Assembly: GCA_030537495.1 (NCBI GenBank)
Contig: JAUNMH010000007.1
Span: 1 to 64,000, forward strand
DNA length: 64,000 nucleotides
Direction of reading: 5' to 3'
From: Clostridia bacterium
GTDB taxonomy: Bacteria > Bacillota > Clostridia > Peptostreptococcales > Anaerovoracaceae
A program made the translations under genes and the position numbers. A model generated the notes under the pieces. It was not told the origin of the DNA. It made no database searches and saw nothing but the letters and a program-made list of their open reading frames with translations. Positions 26,755 to 35,695 of this stretch are shown piece after piece. Numbering within the stretch: the first letter of the stretch is position 1; every line of letters begins with the position of its first letter.

Positions 26755-27006
26755 CTAGTTCACTGACTCGCCTACAAAATATCCCTTAGGTTTAACCGAC
26801 GAAGCCGTTACAATTCCACTGCTCACCAGTTCCCCGTATGCCCTGACTACAGTATTTCTGTGTACTCCTAACTCCTCAGCCAGCTTTCTTTCAGAGGGCA
26901 GCTTGGTTCCACGAGGCAGCTGTCCATTTTCAACCATCTGTTCAATTTCAATGGCAATCTGCTCATATACGGGAATTGCACTTTCCCTATTTAAACTTAT
27001 CTTCAT
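26755..27006 (-). CDS. GntR-type winged-helix regulator (HTH half of a split MocR)
   Basis: 83 residues, just the winged-helix domain: PVYEQIAIEIEQMVENGQL, KLPSERKLAEELGVHRNTV (recognition helix) and RAYGELVSSGIVTASS. MocR proteins fuse this to an aminotransferase domain in about 470 residues; here the frame stops with TAG at 26757-26755 and the second half is a separate ORF. YtrA-like small GntR proteins are an alternative family, but the neighbour argues for MocR. Two TTTTGGACTA repeats lie just upstream (27033-27074) and suggest autoregulation. Confidence 0.82.
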   Translation of the reverse strand: MKISLNRESAIPVYEQIAIEIEQMVENGQLPRGTKLPSERKLAEELGVHRNTVVRAYGELVSSGIVTASSVKPKGYFVGESVN

Positions 27007-27032
27007 AATTCCTACTCCATATCAAATGCAGG

Positions 27033-27074
27033 TAGTCCAAAAATTCTCAATTATGCAAACTTTCTAGTCCAAAA
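27033..27074 (-). promoter_or_regulatory. Candidate MocR operator ahead of the HTH gene
   Basis: TTTTGGACTA twice in the same orientation on the minus strand (complement of 27033-27042 and 27065-27074), 32 bp apart, about three helical turns, within 70 bp of the HTH start. Confidence 0.55.
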
Positions 27075-27141
27075 CACAGTTTTTTGGTACAGCACTTTTT
27101 TAACAATTATTTAACAATCTTTCGGCAAACTCTCGTAAATC

Positions 27142-28974
27142 CTATTTTTTATAGTTTGCAATTGCCTCTGCAATTTCGCTCAAGTACTCCCAACGCCCCA
27201 TTTTCTCCGTAAGTTCTTCCTCTTTGGCGTCCTTTTCCTTTTGAAGTTCGTTGAGTTTCCCATAGTCGCTGCCGCACTTGCCCATTTCCTTGTCGATTTC
27301 AGCAAGTCTCTCCTCCAGCTCGGCGATTTCGTCGTCGATGGTCTCGTACTCCTTCTGCTCCTTATATGTAAACTTCGGCTTCGCCGCCACCTGTCTGTTA
27401 GGGTCTCGGCTATTCCCTAGGTTATCCAAACCTCTAGCCTCAGCCTCAGCTTTTTTCTTTTCCTTAGCCTCCTGCTTGGCGATTTCAACCTCTTCATCCT
27501 TCTTTGCCTTGTAATCGCTATAGCTTCCGTTATAGTTTCCTATACGTCCGCCTTCCTCAAAGGCAAAGGTTCTTCTAGTAGTCCTGTCCAGAAAATACCT
27601 GTCATGGGATACCACAATTAAGGCCCCCTCGAAGTCATCTAGATAGTCCTCTAGAATTGTCAATGTGTTAATATCCAGGTCATTAGTAGGCTCGTCTAGA
27701 ATCAAAACATTAGGAGCCTTCATCAAAACGCTAAGTAAATATAGCCTTCTCTTTTCTCCACCAGATAAGTGCTTAACAAGCACTGAATGCATGTGAGGTG
27801 GGAAAAGAAAACGTTCAAGCATCTGAGAAGCGGAAATATAGCCGTCGGTGGTTTTGATATTGGTTGCAATATCCGAGACGAACTTGATTAACCGCGCATC
27901 CTCGTCAAGCCCCTCATTGTGCTGAGAGAAGTAGCCGATCTTCACCGTCTCGCCACGTTCGATCCAGCCTTCGTCTGCCTCGATATTTCCCATAATCATG
28001 TTAAGCAAAGTGGTTTTGCCGCAGCCGTTAGGGCCTACAATCCCGACTCTGTCATTACGAAGAAGCACATATTCGAAGTCCTTAATCAGCTGCCTTTCCC
28101 CATAGGACTTAGAAATGTTGTTGATTTCAATAATCTTGCGGCCCAGACGACTGGATACAGACGTCATCTCTATGGTAGAATCATCTATTTCCAGCTTGCT
28201 GTCCTCCAAGTCGTGGAAGCGCTGAATTCTGCCTTTGGCCTTTGTAGTACGGGCCTGAGCGCCTCGCCTAATCCATGCCAATTCCTTCTTATATATTGAA
28301 AACCTTTTGCGCTCCGATGCCAGCTCCATTTCCTTTCTGGAGGCTTTGGTCGTAAGGTAATAATCGTAATTTCCCTCATAGGAGTAAAGAATGCCGTTGT
28401 CAATTTCCACGATGACATTGCAGATTCTGTCCAGGAAGTATCTGTCGTGGGTAATCATAAAGACAGCACCCTTATATCGAGTCAGATAGTCTTCCAGGAA
28501 AATTATAATCTCGCTGTCCATGTGGTTAGTAGGCTCGTCGAGAATCAAAAGATTGCTTTCGCATGCTAGCACTGCTGCAATTGCTACTTTCTTACGCTGT
28601 CCACCTGACAAGGTTTTCATCTTGGCACTGAAATCGAAAAGGCCCAGCTTAGTAAGCATGCTCTGGCACTCATATTCCTCGCAAGGAAGGTGCTGCATTT
28701 TGGCATATTCCATGGCTTGCTCCATTATTGTCATCTCACCATCAAAAGGTGGATTCTGCGGCAGGTATGCCCTCATCAGCTGATTGGAAGTGGTTATAGT
28801 GCCTCCTTCTTCCTCTACAACACCTGCAATGATTTTCAGCAAGGTAGATTTTCCACTGCCGTTAACGCCGATTAGTCCTATTTTATCTCCTGAATTAATT
28901 GTAATATTTATATCATCTAAAAGTCTTTTTTCTGTATAACTTTTTTTAATATGTTCCGCTGATAGTAGAATCAT
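27142..28974 (-). CDS. ABC-F family ATPase (Uup/EttA-like)
   Basis: 610 residues, two ABC cassettes with no membrane segment. First cassette: Walker A GVNGSGKST, signature LSGGQRKK, Walker B LLILDEPTNH; second: GPNGCGKTT, LSGGEKRR, VLILDEPTNDLD. The interdomain P-site tether linker (KGRIQRFHDLEDSK region) and a charged C-terminal coiled coil (DEIAELEERLAEIDKEMG) point to a ribosome-associated translation factor; the C-terminal extension is Uup-like. Antibiotic-resistance ABC-F cannot be excluded but nothing suggests it. AGGAGG is 12 nt upstream. Confidence 0.9.
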   Translation of the reverse strand: MILLSAEHIKKSYTEKRLLDDINITINSGDKIGLIGVNGSGKSTLLKIIAGVVEEEGGTITTSNQLMRAYLPQNPPFDGEMTIMEQAMEYAKMQHLPCEEYECQSMLTKLGLFDFSAKMKTLSGGQRKKVAIAAVLACESNLLILDEPTNHMDSEIIIFLEDYLTRYKGAVFMITHDRYFLDRICNVIVEIDNGILYSYEGNYDYYLTTKASRKEMELASERKRFSIYKKELAWIRRGAQARTTKAKGRIQRFHDLEDSKLEIDDSTIEMTSVSSRLGRKIIEINNISKSYGERQLIKDFEYVLLRNDRVGIVGPNGCGKTTLLNMIMGNIEADEGWIERGETVKIGYFSQHNEGLDEDARLIKFVSDIATNIKTTDGYISASQMLERFLFPPHMHSVLVKHLSGGEKRRLYLLSVLMKAPNVLILDEPTNDLDINTLTILEDYLDDFEGALIVVSHDRYFLDRTTRRTFAFEEGGRIGNYNGSYSDYKAKKDEEVEIAKQEAKEKKKAEAEARGLDNLGNSRDPNRQVAAKPKFTYKEQKEYETIDDEIAELEERLAEIDKEMGKCGSDYGKLNELQKEKDAKEEELTEKMGRWEYLSEIAEAIANYKK

Positions 28975-29040
28975 TCTCTAAAATATCCTCCTGGTTTAAT
29001 AGTAAACGCTCTTAATATTCTACCATATCTCTTATATTCC

Positions 29041-29069
29041 TTGCCATCTTTACTTTCATAAAATATAAT
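29041..29069 (+). promoter_or_regulatory. Sigma-A promoter of the phosphohexomutase gene
   Basis: TTGCCA (29041-29046), 17-bp spacer, perfect TATAAT (29064-29069), about 60 nt before the ATG at 29128. Confidence 0.8.
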
Positions 29070-29127
29070 AGAATGTAGAGAAATCACTGAAATCACAAAG
29101 ATAAAGACTATTGGAGGAATTTACAAA

Positions 29128-30654
29128 ATGCCTAATTACGATTTTACAAAACTGCAAAACGGCAGTGATATAAGAGGTGTTGCTCTTGAAGGCGTGGAAG
29201 GCCAGACAGTCAACCTTACTGAAACAGCTGTAGAAAGACTTTCTCTTGGCTTCCTTTACTGGCTAAGCAATATGACCGACAAGAAGCCTTCTGACCTGAC
29301 AATTGCTATTGGCCACGACCCCAGACTTTCCGGCGAAGCAATCGCCGAAGCCTTTACGAAAGCCGTTTCAACAAAAGGCGCTCAAATTCTTGATGCAGGC
29401 CTGGCCTCAACTCCAGCTATGTTCATGTCAACAGTATTCCCAGAATACGACTGCGACGGCGCTGTTATGATTACAGCCAGCCACCTTCCATGGAACAGAA
29501 ACGGCCTAAAATTCTTCAGCAAGAACGGCGGTCTGGAAAAAGGCGATATTACAGATATCATCACCTTTGCTGAATCAAATTCAATTCTGAATTCCATGGT
29601 TCCAAGCGCACCTAAGGAAGTAAAGTCAATTCCACTTCTAGACACATATTCTGCACATCTTCGCAAACTGATTATTGATGGCGTAGGTGAAGGCGAAAAG
29701 CCACTGGAAGGCATGAAAATTACAGTAGATGCAGGAAATGGTGCAGGTGGATTCTACGCGACAAAGGTTCTAGAACCATTAGGTGCAGATGTTTCTACAA
29801 GCCAGTTCCTAAAGCCGGACGGAAGCTTCCCTAACCACGCTCCAAATCCGGAAGACAAGGCGGCTATGAAGTCAATCTGTGATAAGGTAAAAGCGTCAAA
29901 TGTAGATCTAGGCCTTATCTTCGATACAGACGTTGACCGTTCATCAGCCGTTGACGAAAACGGTAACGAAATCAATAGAAATGCCATCGTTGCAATGGCT
30001 GCTGCTCTTATCGCCATAGAACATCCGGGAACAACAGTTGTTACAGACAGCATTACAAGCAATCAGCTGACAGTATTCCTAGAAGAATGTCTAGGCCTGA
30101 AGCATCTTCGCTTCAAGCGTGGCTACAGAAACGTTATTAACAAGTCCATCCAGCTTAACGACTCCGGCGTTGACAGCCAGCTAGCCATCGAAACCTCCGG
30201 CCACGGCGCTTTCAAGGAAAACTACTTCCTAGACGATGGAGCATACCTGGCAACAAAAATCGTTATCAAAACAGCCAAGCTTAAGAAGTCCGCAACTCCA
30301 ATTTCTGCAATTTTAAGCTCACTTCAGCACCCTGTAGAAGCTGAAGAAATCAGATTCCCAATTACAGCCGAAGATTTCGGACCATGTGGAGACAAAATCC
30401 TAGCAGAACTGGAAAATCTCTTCGGATCCGGTCAAATCAAGGGCGCAAATCTCGTATCGCCTAATTACGAAGGGATAAGAGTTGACTTCAATTTACCTGA
30501 ATTTACAGGTTGGTTCTTACTTCGTAAGTCACTTCACGATCCAATTATGCCGCTGAACATCGAAAGTGATACTGAAGGTGGTTGCATGGAAATTCGCAAG
30601 GTGCTTAAACCACTTCTTGCAGGATACACTGAATTAAATACTGAGGCACTTTAG
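29128..30654 (+). CDS. Phosphoglucomutase/phosphomannomutase family protein
   Basis: 508 residues with the four-domain alpha-D-phosphohexomutase layout: NGSDIRGVALEG at the start, the phosphoserine loop TASHLPWNRNGLKFF (usually TASHNP), the metal loop FDTDVDRSSAV (DxDxDR), the sugar-binding ETSGHGAFKENYF, and a C-terminal phosphate-binding domain. Interconverts hexose-1- and hexose-6-phosphates; the glucose/mannose preference cannot be fixed. GGAGG about 10 nt before the ATG. Stands alone between its promoter and a terminator. Confidence 0.92.
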   Translation: MPNYDFTKLQNGSDIRGVALEGVEGQTVNLTETAVERLSLGFLYWLSNMTDKKPSDLTIAIGHDPRLSGEAIAEAFTKAVSTKGAQILDAGLASTPAMFMSTVFPEYDCDGAVMITASHLPWNRNGLKFFSKNGGLEKGDITDIITFAESNSILNSMVPSAPKEVKSIPLLDTYSAHLRKLIIDGVGEGEKPLEGMKITVDAGNGAGGFYATKVLEPLGADVSTSQFLKPDGSFPNHAPNPEDKAAMKSICDKVKASNVDLGLIFDTDVDRSSAVDENGNEINRNAIVAMAAALIAIEHPGTTVVTDSITSNQLTVFLEECLGLKHLRFKRGYRNVINKSIQLNDSGVDSQLAIETSGHGAFKENYFLDDGAYLATKIVIKTAKLKKSATPISAILSSLQHPVEAEEIRFPITAEDFGPCGDKILAELENLFGSGQIKGANLVSPNYEGIRVDFNLPEFTGWFLLRKSLHDPIMPLNIESDTEGGCMEIRKVLKPLLAGYTELNTEAL

Positions 30655-30730
30655 TATATGCAGCCTGGCCGCGGGCTATATATTAAAGGAATTTAATTTC
30701 TCAAAAACAATTAATGTTTTCAGAAGCAGC

Positions 30731-30778
30731 AAATGCTCGATGACCGGCTAATTACGCCAGCACCGAGCATTTATTTTT
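30731..30778 (+). terminator. Terminator of the phosphohexomutase gene
   Basis: AAATGCTCG (30731-30739) / CGAGCATTT (30764-30772) followed by ATTTTT. Confidence 0.85.
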
Positions 30779-30794
30779 CCCTATAAGTTTTACC

Positions 30795-31784
30795 TTATCT
30801 GTAAATTCCGTATTTAATCTTTATTCTTTCTAGCTTTTCAATCATAGGATTTCCAATTACGAATATGCTTACTGCAGCTGTAATTCCGTGATACAAGTCA
30901 TAAGGCAAACCAGAAATGTACAGCATTCTCAAAGTATTAAAGCTAATATCACTTCCCGGAAGACCGCTCGACGTAAACATTGCCGCAATATTCATAATTC
31001 CCCCATAAATAATAACCGTAGTAAACAAGGTAAAAACAGTCAGACTTATGCTATCCACAGGCATTCTCTTTCTCTGAAGCAAGGCTCCAACTAAGAGTCC
31101 TAAGGCTCCAAAGGCATAAACTCTCCATCCCCAGAAAGTTGTATCTTTTCCCGGAACAAAGATATATGTGATATAGGCGACAACAATTCCAAAGAAGACG
31201 CACATAACAGGTCCCATTACCACTCGGAAAACTCTGGATTTCCTTTCTTCAAGAGCTGCTCCCGAGAATTCGCCTTCCCCATTGATTTCCTCGTATCTGT
31301 TTTTAACGGTAACCTTGTTGAAAGTCAAGCCAGCCAGGAATCCCAGCAGCCCCCAACAAAACATTTGCCACGGCGACCAAGGTCCCTGCCCCATATAGAA
31401 ATTGCAAACAAAACGTCCTAACGCGCCTACCATAAAGCCAGCCTCAGGCCCAAGGGCAACGCCAGAAATAATAATCATGGCAGTACCGATCTGGATTGGC
31501 ACTGTTACATGGAAGAAAAGCTGAGCGGCCACAGTAATAGCCGTCATCATAGCTATAATAACCACTTCCCTAGCCTTAGGCTTTCTCTTCTCGTAAATCA
31601 TGAAAAAAGGAACCATAGTGTAAATAACTATAAGTAAGCTGGTAATCATATACCTAGCGCCATCTAGCACAAGTGTACTGAATAAAATTGTAGCCGGCAT
31701 CAGAATAAAGATAAACAGCGCCGCCACAAGAGTTCTCTTTTTTGCAGCTTTCTGCCCTATTTCATCCAGGTTTCTTCTATCCAC
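30795..31784 (-). CDS. ECF transporter S component, probable cobalamin
   Basis: About 330 residues, eight or more hydrophobic helices with a charged internal loop (EEINGEGEFSGAALEERKSR). ECF S-component features: VTVPIQIGTAMIIISGVALGP and GRFVCNFYMGQGPWSPWQM. GTG at 31784 is preferred over ATG at 31802 because GGAGGAGG sits about 7 nt before the GTG, inside the end of the ATPase gene (28-nt overlap). Substrate is not readable from the sequence; cobalamin is inferred from the B12 riboswitch and the transcobalamin-like proteins in the operon. Last gene of the operon. Confidence 0.85.
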   Translation of the reverse strand: MDRRNLDEIGQKAAKKRTLVAALFIFILMPATILFSTLVLDGARYMITSLLIVIYTMVPFFMIYEKRKPKAREVVIIAMMTAITVAAQLFFHVTVPIQIGTAMIIISGVALGPEAGFMVGALGRFVCNFYMGQGPWSPWQMFCWGLLGFLAGLTFNKVTVKNRYEEINGEGEFSGAALEERKSRVFRVVMGPVMCVFFGIVVAYITYIFVPGKDTTFWGWRVYAFGALGLLVGALLQRKRMPVDSISLTVFTLFTTVIIYGGIMNIAAMFTSSGLPGSDISFNTLRMLYISGLPYDLYHGITAAVSIFVIGNPMIEKLERIKIKYGIYR

Positions 31785-33448
31785 TGAGCAACCTCCTCCC
31801 ATGTGATTCCTTCAGGGAACCATCTTCTTACGATGCGGTTAGCTGATGTTGTATAGAAGCTGTTTCCTGCAAAGAATTCCTTCGGCGTCCCTTCAGAAAC
31901 TACATCTCCATCAAAGAACATTGCACATCTATCTGCATATTCCGCACAGAACTCAATGTCATGAGAAACCATAAATATGGTAACTCCTGATGCAACGAGC
32001 TTATGAAGCACTCCTGCCAAAGTAATCTTAAAGAATGGATCCAGGCCCTTAGTCGGTTCGTCAAGAAGCAGAATTTCTGGATTTAAAAGAAGGATTTTTC
32101 CCATAGCCAGTCTCTGCTGTTCGCCACCCGACAAGTCATAAGGGTGAGATTTTCTCAAATGCTCAATTTCCATAAGTGCTAACATCTTCTCAATTTTATC
32201 AATTTTCTCTTCGTCTGAAATCTTCTCATAGTACAAAGCTTCCAGAAGCTCTTCCTCCACGGTGATCTCAGTGAACAGAGCCTGTGGGTTTTGGGGTAAC
32301 ATAGAAACCTTGCTCTGGTCAACCTTCACGCTACCCCTCTGCGGTTTGATAATGCCGTTAATAGCCTTCAGGGTAGTGGACTTACCGGCGCCGTTTCCGC
32401 CTAGCAAGCAGAAAAGTTCACCCTTTCTCACCGAAAGATTCAACCCTCTAAGTACATCCCCCGAGTCCTTGCTATATTTGAACCATAAGTCTTTTACCTT
32501 AATTACTTCCTCGCAGGCGCTCTTGTCACCGTCTTCTTTTCTATCAAAACCTCCAGCCCAAGCAGCTTCTTCTTTATCATTTAAGAAGCTTTCCAGCCAC
32601 AGTCTGCCCTCTCTAATAGTCAGCGGAGAAACTTCCTTATCATTTCTCTTGTACACAGGAACTCCTGCACCCCTGCACTGAGAATAAATCTTCATAATAG
32701 ACGGCATACCGTAGAACATTGGATGCCTGTCATTTTCACCCTCTCCTGCCAGAACATTTCCAATATTCCATGGCTCATCAAAGTCAACAATTTTTCCCTT
32801 ATCAATTACCATAACCTTGTCCGCCATAGTAAACAATTCTTCTAATCTGTGCTCAGAAATAATAATTGTAGTTCCCAGTTCTCTGTTAATTCTGTAGATT
32901 GTCTTCAGAAATTCAGACGCTGCAATAGGGTCAAGCTGTGAAGTCGGCTCATCTAATATCAAGACCTTCGGCTGCATAACCATAATTGAAGCCAGGTTCA
33001 AAAGCTGCTTCTGTCCTCCAGACAGCTCACTTACATTCTTTCTAAACCAGGTTTGAATATCAAAGAAGCTGGCCATTTCTGCAACTCTTCTCTTAATAGT
33101 TTTATTATCTAGTCCCAGACTTTCCAGTCCGAAGGCTAGCTCGTGCCATACCTTGTCAGTTACAATCTGGTTGTCTGGGTTTTGTTGTACGAAGCCGATT
33201 TCAGAGGCATTAAGTCTATCGTCTAAATCCGCAATAGCCTTGCCATTATAAAGCACTTCTCCCTCAAGCCTGCCGTAAGGCATTAGATTTTTCTTCAAAT
33301 GGCGCAATAAAGTACTCTTACCACAGCCGGATTTACCGCAAACTACTATGAACTCTGACTGCTCAACTGAAAAGGTAACATCCTCAAGTGCAGGCTTCAC
33401 AGCCGTTGGATATGTAAAATTTAAATCTTTAACTCGTATTGTTGCCAT
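31757..33448 (-). CDS. ECF transporter ATPase, fused EcfA-EcfA'
   Basis: 563 residues with two ABC cassettes in one chain. First: GKSGCGKSTLLRH, Q-loop FVQQNPDNQIVTD, signature LSGGQKQLL, LILDEPTSQLDP. Second (from about 315): GGNGAGKSTTLK, LPQNPQALFTE, LSGGEQQRLAMG, LLLDEPTKGLDP. The QNP Q-loops are typical of ECF ATPases that couple to EcfT. Start ATG at 33448 has AGGAG 7 nt upstream. Overlaps ecfT and the S gene by 28 nt each, consistent with strict co-translation. Confidence 0.93.
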   Translation of the reverse strand: MATIRVKDLNFTYPTAVKPALEDVTFSVEQSEFIVVCGKSGCGKSTLLRHLKKNLMPYGRLEGEVLYNGKAIADLDDRLNASEIGFVQQNPDNQIVTDKVWHELAFGLESLGLDNKTIKRRVAEMASFFDIQTWFRKNVSELSGGQKQLLNLASIMVMQPKVLILDEPTSQLDPIAASEFLKTIYRINRELGTTIIISEHRLEELFTMADKVMVIDKGKIVDFDEPWNIGNVLAGEGENDRHPMFYGMPSIMKIYSQCRGAGVPVYKRNDKEVSPLTIREGRLWLESFLNDKEEAAWAGGFDRKEDGDKSACEEVIKVKDLWFKYSKDSGDVLRGLNLSVRKGELFCLLGGNGAGKSTTLKAINGIIKPQRGSVKVDQSKVSMLPQNPQALFTEITVEEELLEALYYEKISDEEKIDKIEKMLALMEIEHLRKSHPYDLSGGEQQRLAMGKILLLNPEILLLDEPTKGLDPFFKITLAGVLHKLVASGVTIFMVSHDIEFCAEYADRCAMFFDGDVVSEGTPKEFFAGNSFYTTSANRIVRRWFPEGITWEEVAQWIEETWMK

Positions 33449-34332
33449 TTAAGTTCTCCTATTATATCTATCATTAGTGGAATCATCAGAAGTGCAGTGT
33501 ATGCTATGAAAGTCACTACAGTCATTAGATCCCAATTTGTAAGTACCACTACCGGATAGTAGTAAATTGAAGTTTTTCCAAGGGCACATCCTATAGCAGC
33601 GATGCCTCCACATAGGCCCATTGCTGCTAGCAACATTTTGTCTGTTTGTGTAAGCTTGAATAGGTGGAAGCTAGTTCTTCCCGGAAGTCCGTAGCCTCTC
33701 GCTTCCATGGAGTCCGAAGTTTCAATAGCCGCTTCTAGAGACCAGGAAATCAGAATAGAAACCTCTTTTGCTGTCTGACGAAGTTTTGATAAGTAGCTGC
33801 CTTTCTGATGGCGTCCCATGCACCTTTGCCCCATGGAGATTTCCTTATATCTGCTCTTTAGAAGTGGTATGAACCTGAAAATCATTGACAAAGTCAACCC
33901 CAGCACCGGCGCTATTTTACCAAAGAAATATATCAGTTTGTCAGAAGACATAATCACATTGAAACAGCTGAACCACACGATTACCGAAGACAACAGAACC
34001 GCTGCTGCCAGCCCATATAGTAAAGCCTCCAGAGTTATCCTTCCATAGTTCAAATAGAAGAGCACTGTAGCTCCGTTATGAGTAAAGAAAGTATTTATTA
34101 CCGTCATTATTATCAAAACAGGCACAGTGAATATTATATTTGTCTTAATCGCTTTCTTCCCGTTTAGCAGTATGGAATATGTCCACGAAAAAACAAGGGT
34201 CTCAGCAAGAAATGCCGGGCCCGTGGAAAACATGGTTATTCCGATTGTGAAAACAAAGTACATTAGATTAACTGCCGGGTGGCAGCACGCAAAGGTGCTG
34301 CCCTCTCCCAGGCCATTCTTAAACATTTTCAT
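33421..34332 (-). CDS. ECF transporter transmembrane component (EcfT)
   Basis: 303 residues. Five to six membrane helices and the long cytoplasmic coupling region with MGQRCMGRH and SMEARGYGLPGR, the two Ala-Arg-Gly-type coupling motifs that bind the ATPases (the first is degenerate). Forms the scaffold between the S component and the fused ATPase. Overlaps the ATPase gene by 28 nt and lies 18 nt downstream of the secreted alpha-barrel gene. Confidence 0.9.
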   Translation of the reverse strand: MKMFKNGLGEGSTFACCHPAVNLMYFVFTIGITMFSTGPAFLAETLVFSWTYSILLNGKKAIKTNIIFTVPVLIIMTVINTFFTHNGATVLFYLNYGRITLEALLYGLAAAVLLSSVIVWFSCFNVIMSSDKLIYFFGKIAPVLGLTLSMIFRFIPLLKSRYKEISMGQRCMGRHQKGSYLSKLRQTAKEVSILISWSLEAAIETSDSMEARGYGLPGRTSFHLFKLTQTDKMLLAAMGLCGGIAAIGCALGKTSIYYYPVVVLTNWDLMTVVTFIAYTALLMIPLMIDIIGELKWQQYELKI

Positions 34333-34350
34333 TATATCTTTAAATCTTCC

Positions 34351-35667
34351 CTATAGTTTTACCTTTTTAACCTCGCTATATGTTCCATATACTTTTACGC
34401 CGTTTACAGTCTTATATGCGCGAACTTTAACGAAGTAAGTTTTGTTCTTCTTCAGGCCGTTAACCTTTCCAGACACTGTATTTCTATTCTTTACAGTAGC
34501 CTTCTTAACGTCTTTGTTGAAGTTGGCGTTTGTTGATGTTGTAATCTGGTAGCCATCGCAAGCAGTTTTTGCTACAGCCTTCTTCCAAGTTGCCTTTAGA
34601 GTAGTCTTATTAACCTTTGCAACTTTGGAAATTGTTGTTCCCTCAGGAACTCTGCTCTTATATTCTGCTAGTGCATAGTATGCCTGCTCTGTTGCCATCT
34701 GGTTTACTACTGGCTTATAACCTGTTGTTGCCGTATTTACATGTCTGAATCCGCCACTCTTCTCATCATAGAATGTCATAATTGCGTCAACAGCAGACTT
34801 TCCATTTTTTACGAATCTCTTATCAGCATTAGGATTGATTCCGCAGGCTGTTAGTCCGCAGATAACTTGCGCGCTACTTTCAGAAGTAGTTGCGCCCATT
34901 GTAGAAAAGCCACCTTTGCTATCCTGAATCTTGGATAATGCAGCAACGCCCTTGTCTATTGCTTTCTTAACCTTCGTCTGGTTTCTATAAGGTGCAAGAG
35001 CAGATAAAGTCATGCCTGTAATGTCAGGATCAGCTTTTAACCTAGACTTGTTTTTCTCAAAATCTGCTTCTTTAGGATCGCTTACATATAGATTCCATCC
35101 ACCATCTTTTAACTGTGCATTAAGAATATGGTTGATCAGTTTCTGTTTGGTGGTTGGGTTCTTTACGCTGGCATCCTTTGGAATAGTATAATTCCCTGAA
35201 TCAAGTGCGCGAAGTGCCCAGATTGGTCCATTTAATCCCTGCCATATTACCTTGTCAAAATCAGCAAGTTTGGCTACCATGTCGTATCCAGCAATATTTG
35301 TAGGATCAAGGCCAATTGCGGAATATGCCACTATAACACGTGAATACTCAGTATACTTTCTATCGTGAAGAATCCCCGGAGTTCCGCGGAATCCTTCCTT
35401 TACTGCGTCTTCAACGGATTTCTGGTATGAGCTAATGTATTCTTTGGACATGGGGTATCCTGATATTCCAAATCCATACATTACCCACTCTCCGCCTATA
35501 CTGCCGAATTTCGGTTCTTTTATAGTCTTATAAATAAAGTTACCACATTTCTCGAAGTTTTGATTAATCTCTTTCTGTGTCGCTGCTGAAACGCTTGCTG
35601 CTCCACCAAATACTGATGAAGCTACCACTGCTACAGCTAGCAATGCTGATAATAATTTCTTTTTCAT
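34351..35667 (-). CDS. Secreted transcobalamin-like alpha/alpha-barrel protein with Fn3-like tail
   Basis: 438 residues. Signal peptide (LLSALLAVAVVASSVFGGAASVSA). Residues about 30-340 contain helical repeats of the squalene-cyclase/prenyltransferase type: NGPIWALRAL, QLKDGGWNLY, DITGMTLSALAPY, SKGGFSTMG, EKSGGFRHV. No DxDD cyclase motif is visible, so catalysis is unlikely. The animal B12 carriers intrinsic factor and transcobalamin use this fold for their large domain. Residues about 345-438 are an Fn3-like domain ending VKVYGTYSEVKKVKL. It lies between the DUF4430 gene (28 nt) and ecfT (18 nt). I infer an extracellular cobalamin- or corrinoid-binding protein. Confidence 0.8.
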   Translation of the reverse strand: MKKKLLSALLAVAVVASSVFGGAASVSAATQKEINQNFEKCGNFIYKTIKEPKFGSIGGEWVMYGFGISGYPMSKEYISSYQKSVEDAVKEGFRGTPGILHDRKYTEYSRVIVAYSAIGLDPTNIAGYDMVAKLADFDKVIWQGLNGPIWALRALDSGNYTIPKDASVKNPTTKQKLINHILNAQLKDGGWNLYVSDPKEADFEKNKSRLKADPDITGMTLSALAPYRNQTKVKKAIDKGVAALSKIQDSKGGFSTMGATTSESSAQVICGLTACGINPNADKRFVKNGKSAVDAIMTFYDEKSGGFRHVNTATTGYKPVVNQMATEQAYYALAEYKSRVPEGTTISKVAKVNKTTLKATWKKAVAKTACDGYQITTSTNANFNKDVKKATVKNRNTVSGKVNGLKKNKTYFVKVRAYKTVNGVKVYGTYSEVKKVKL

Positions 35668-35695
35668 TGTTGCTCTCCTCTTTGTTAGTTCGTTT

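Noticed and set aside
30795-30995. Insertion sequence or prophage boundaries anywhere in the window
   Set aside because: I found no transposase, integrase, or terminal inverted repeats with target duplications.
34351-35667. Active terpene cyclase/prenyltransferase
   Set aside because: The helical-repeat fold fits, but no DxDD or QW-box set is evident and the protein is exported next to DUF4430 and ECF genes.
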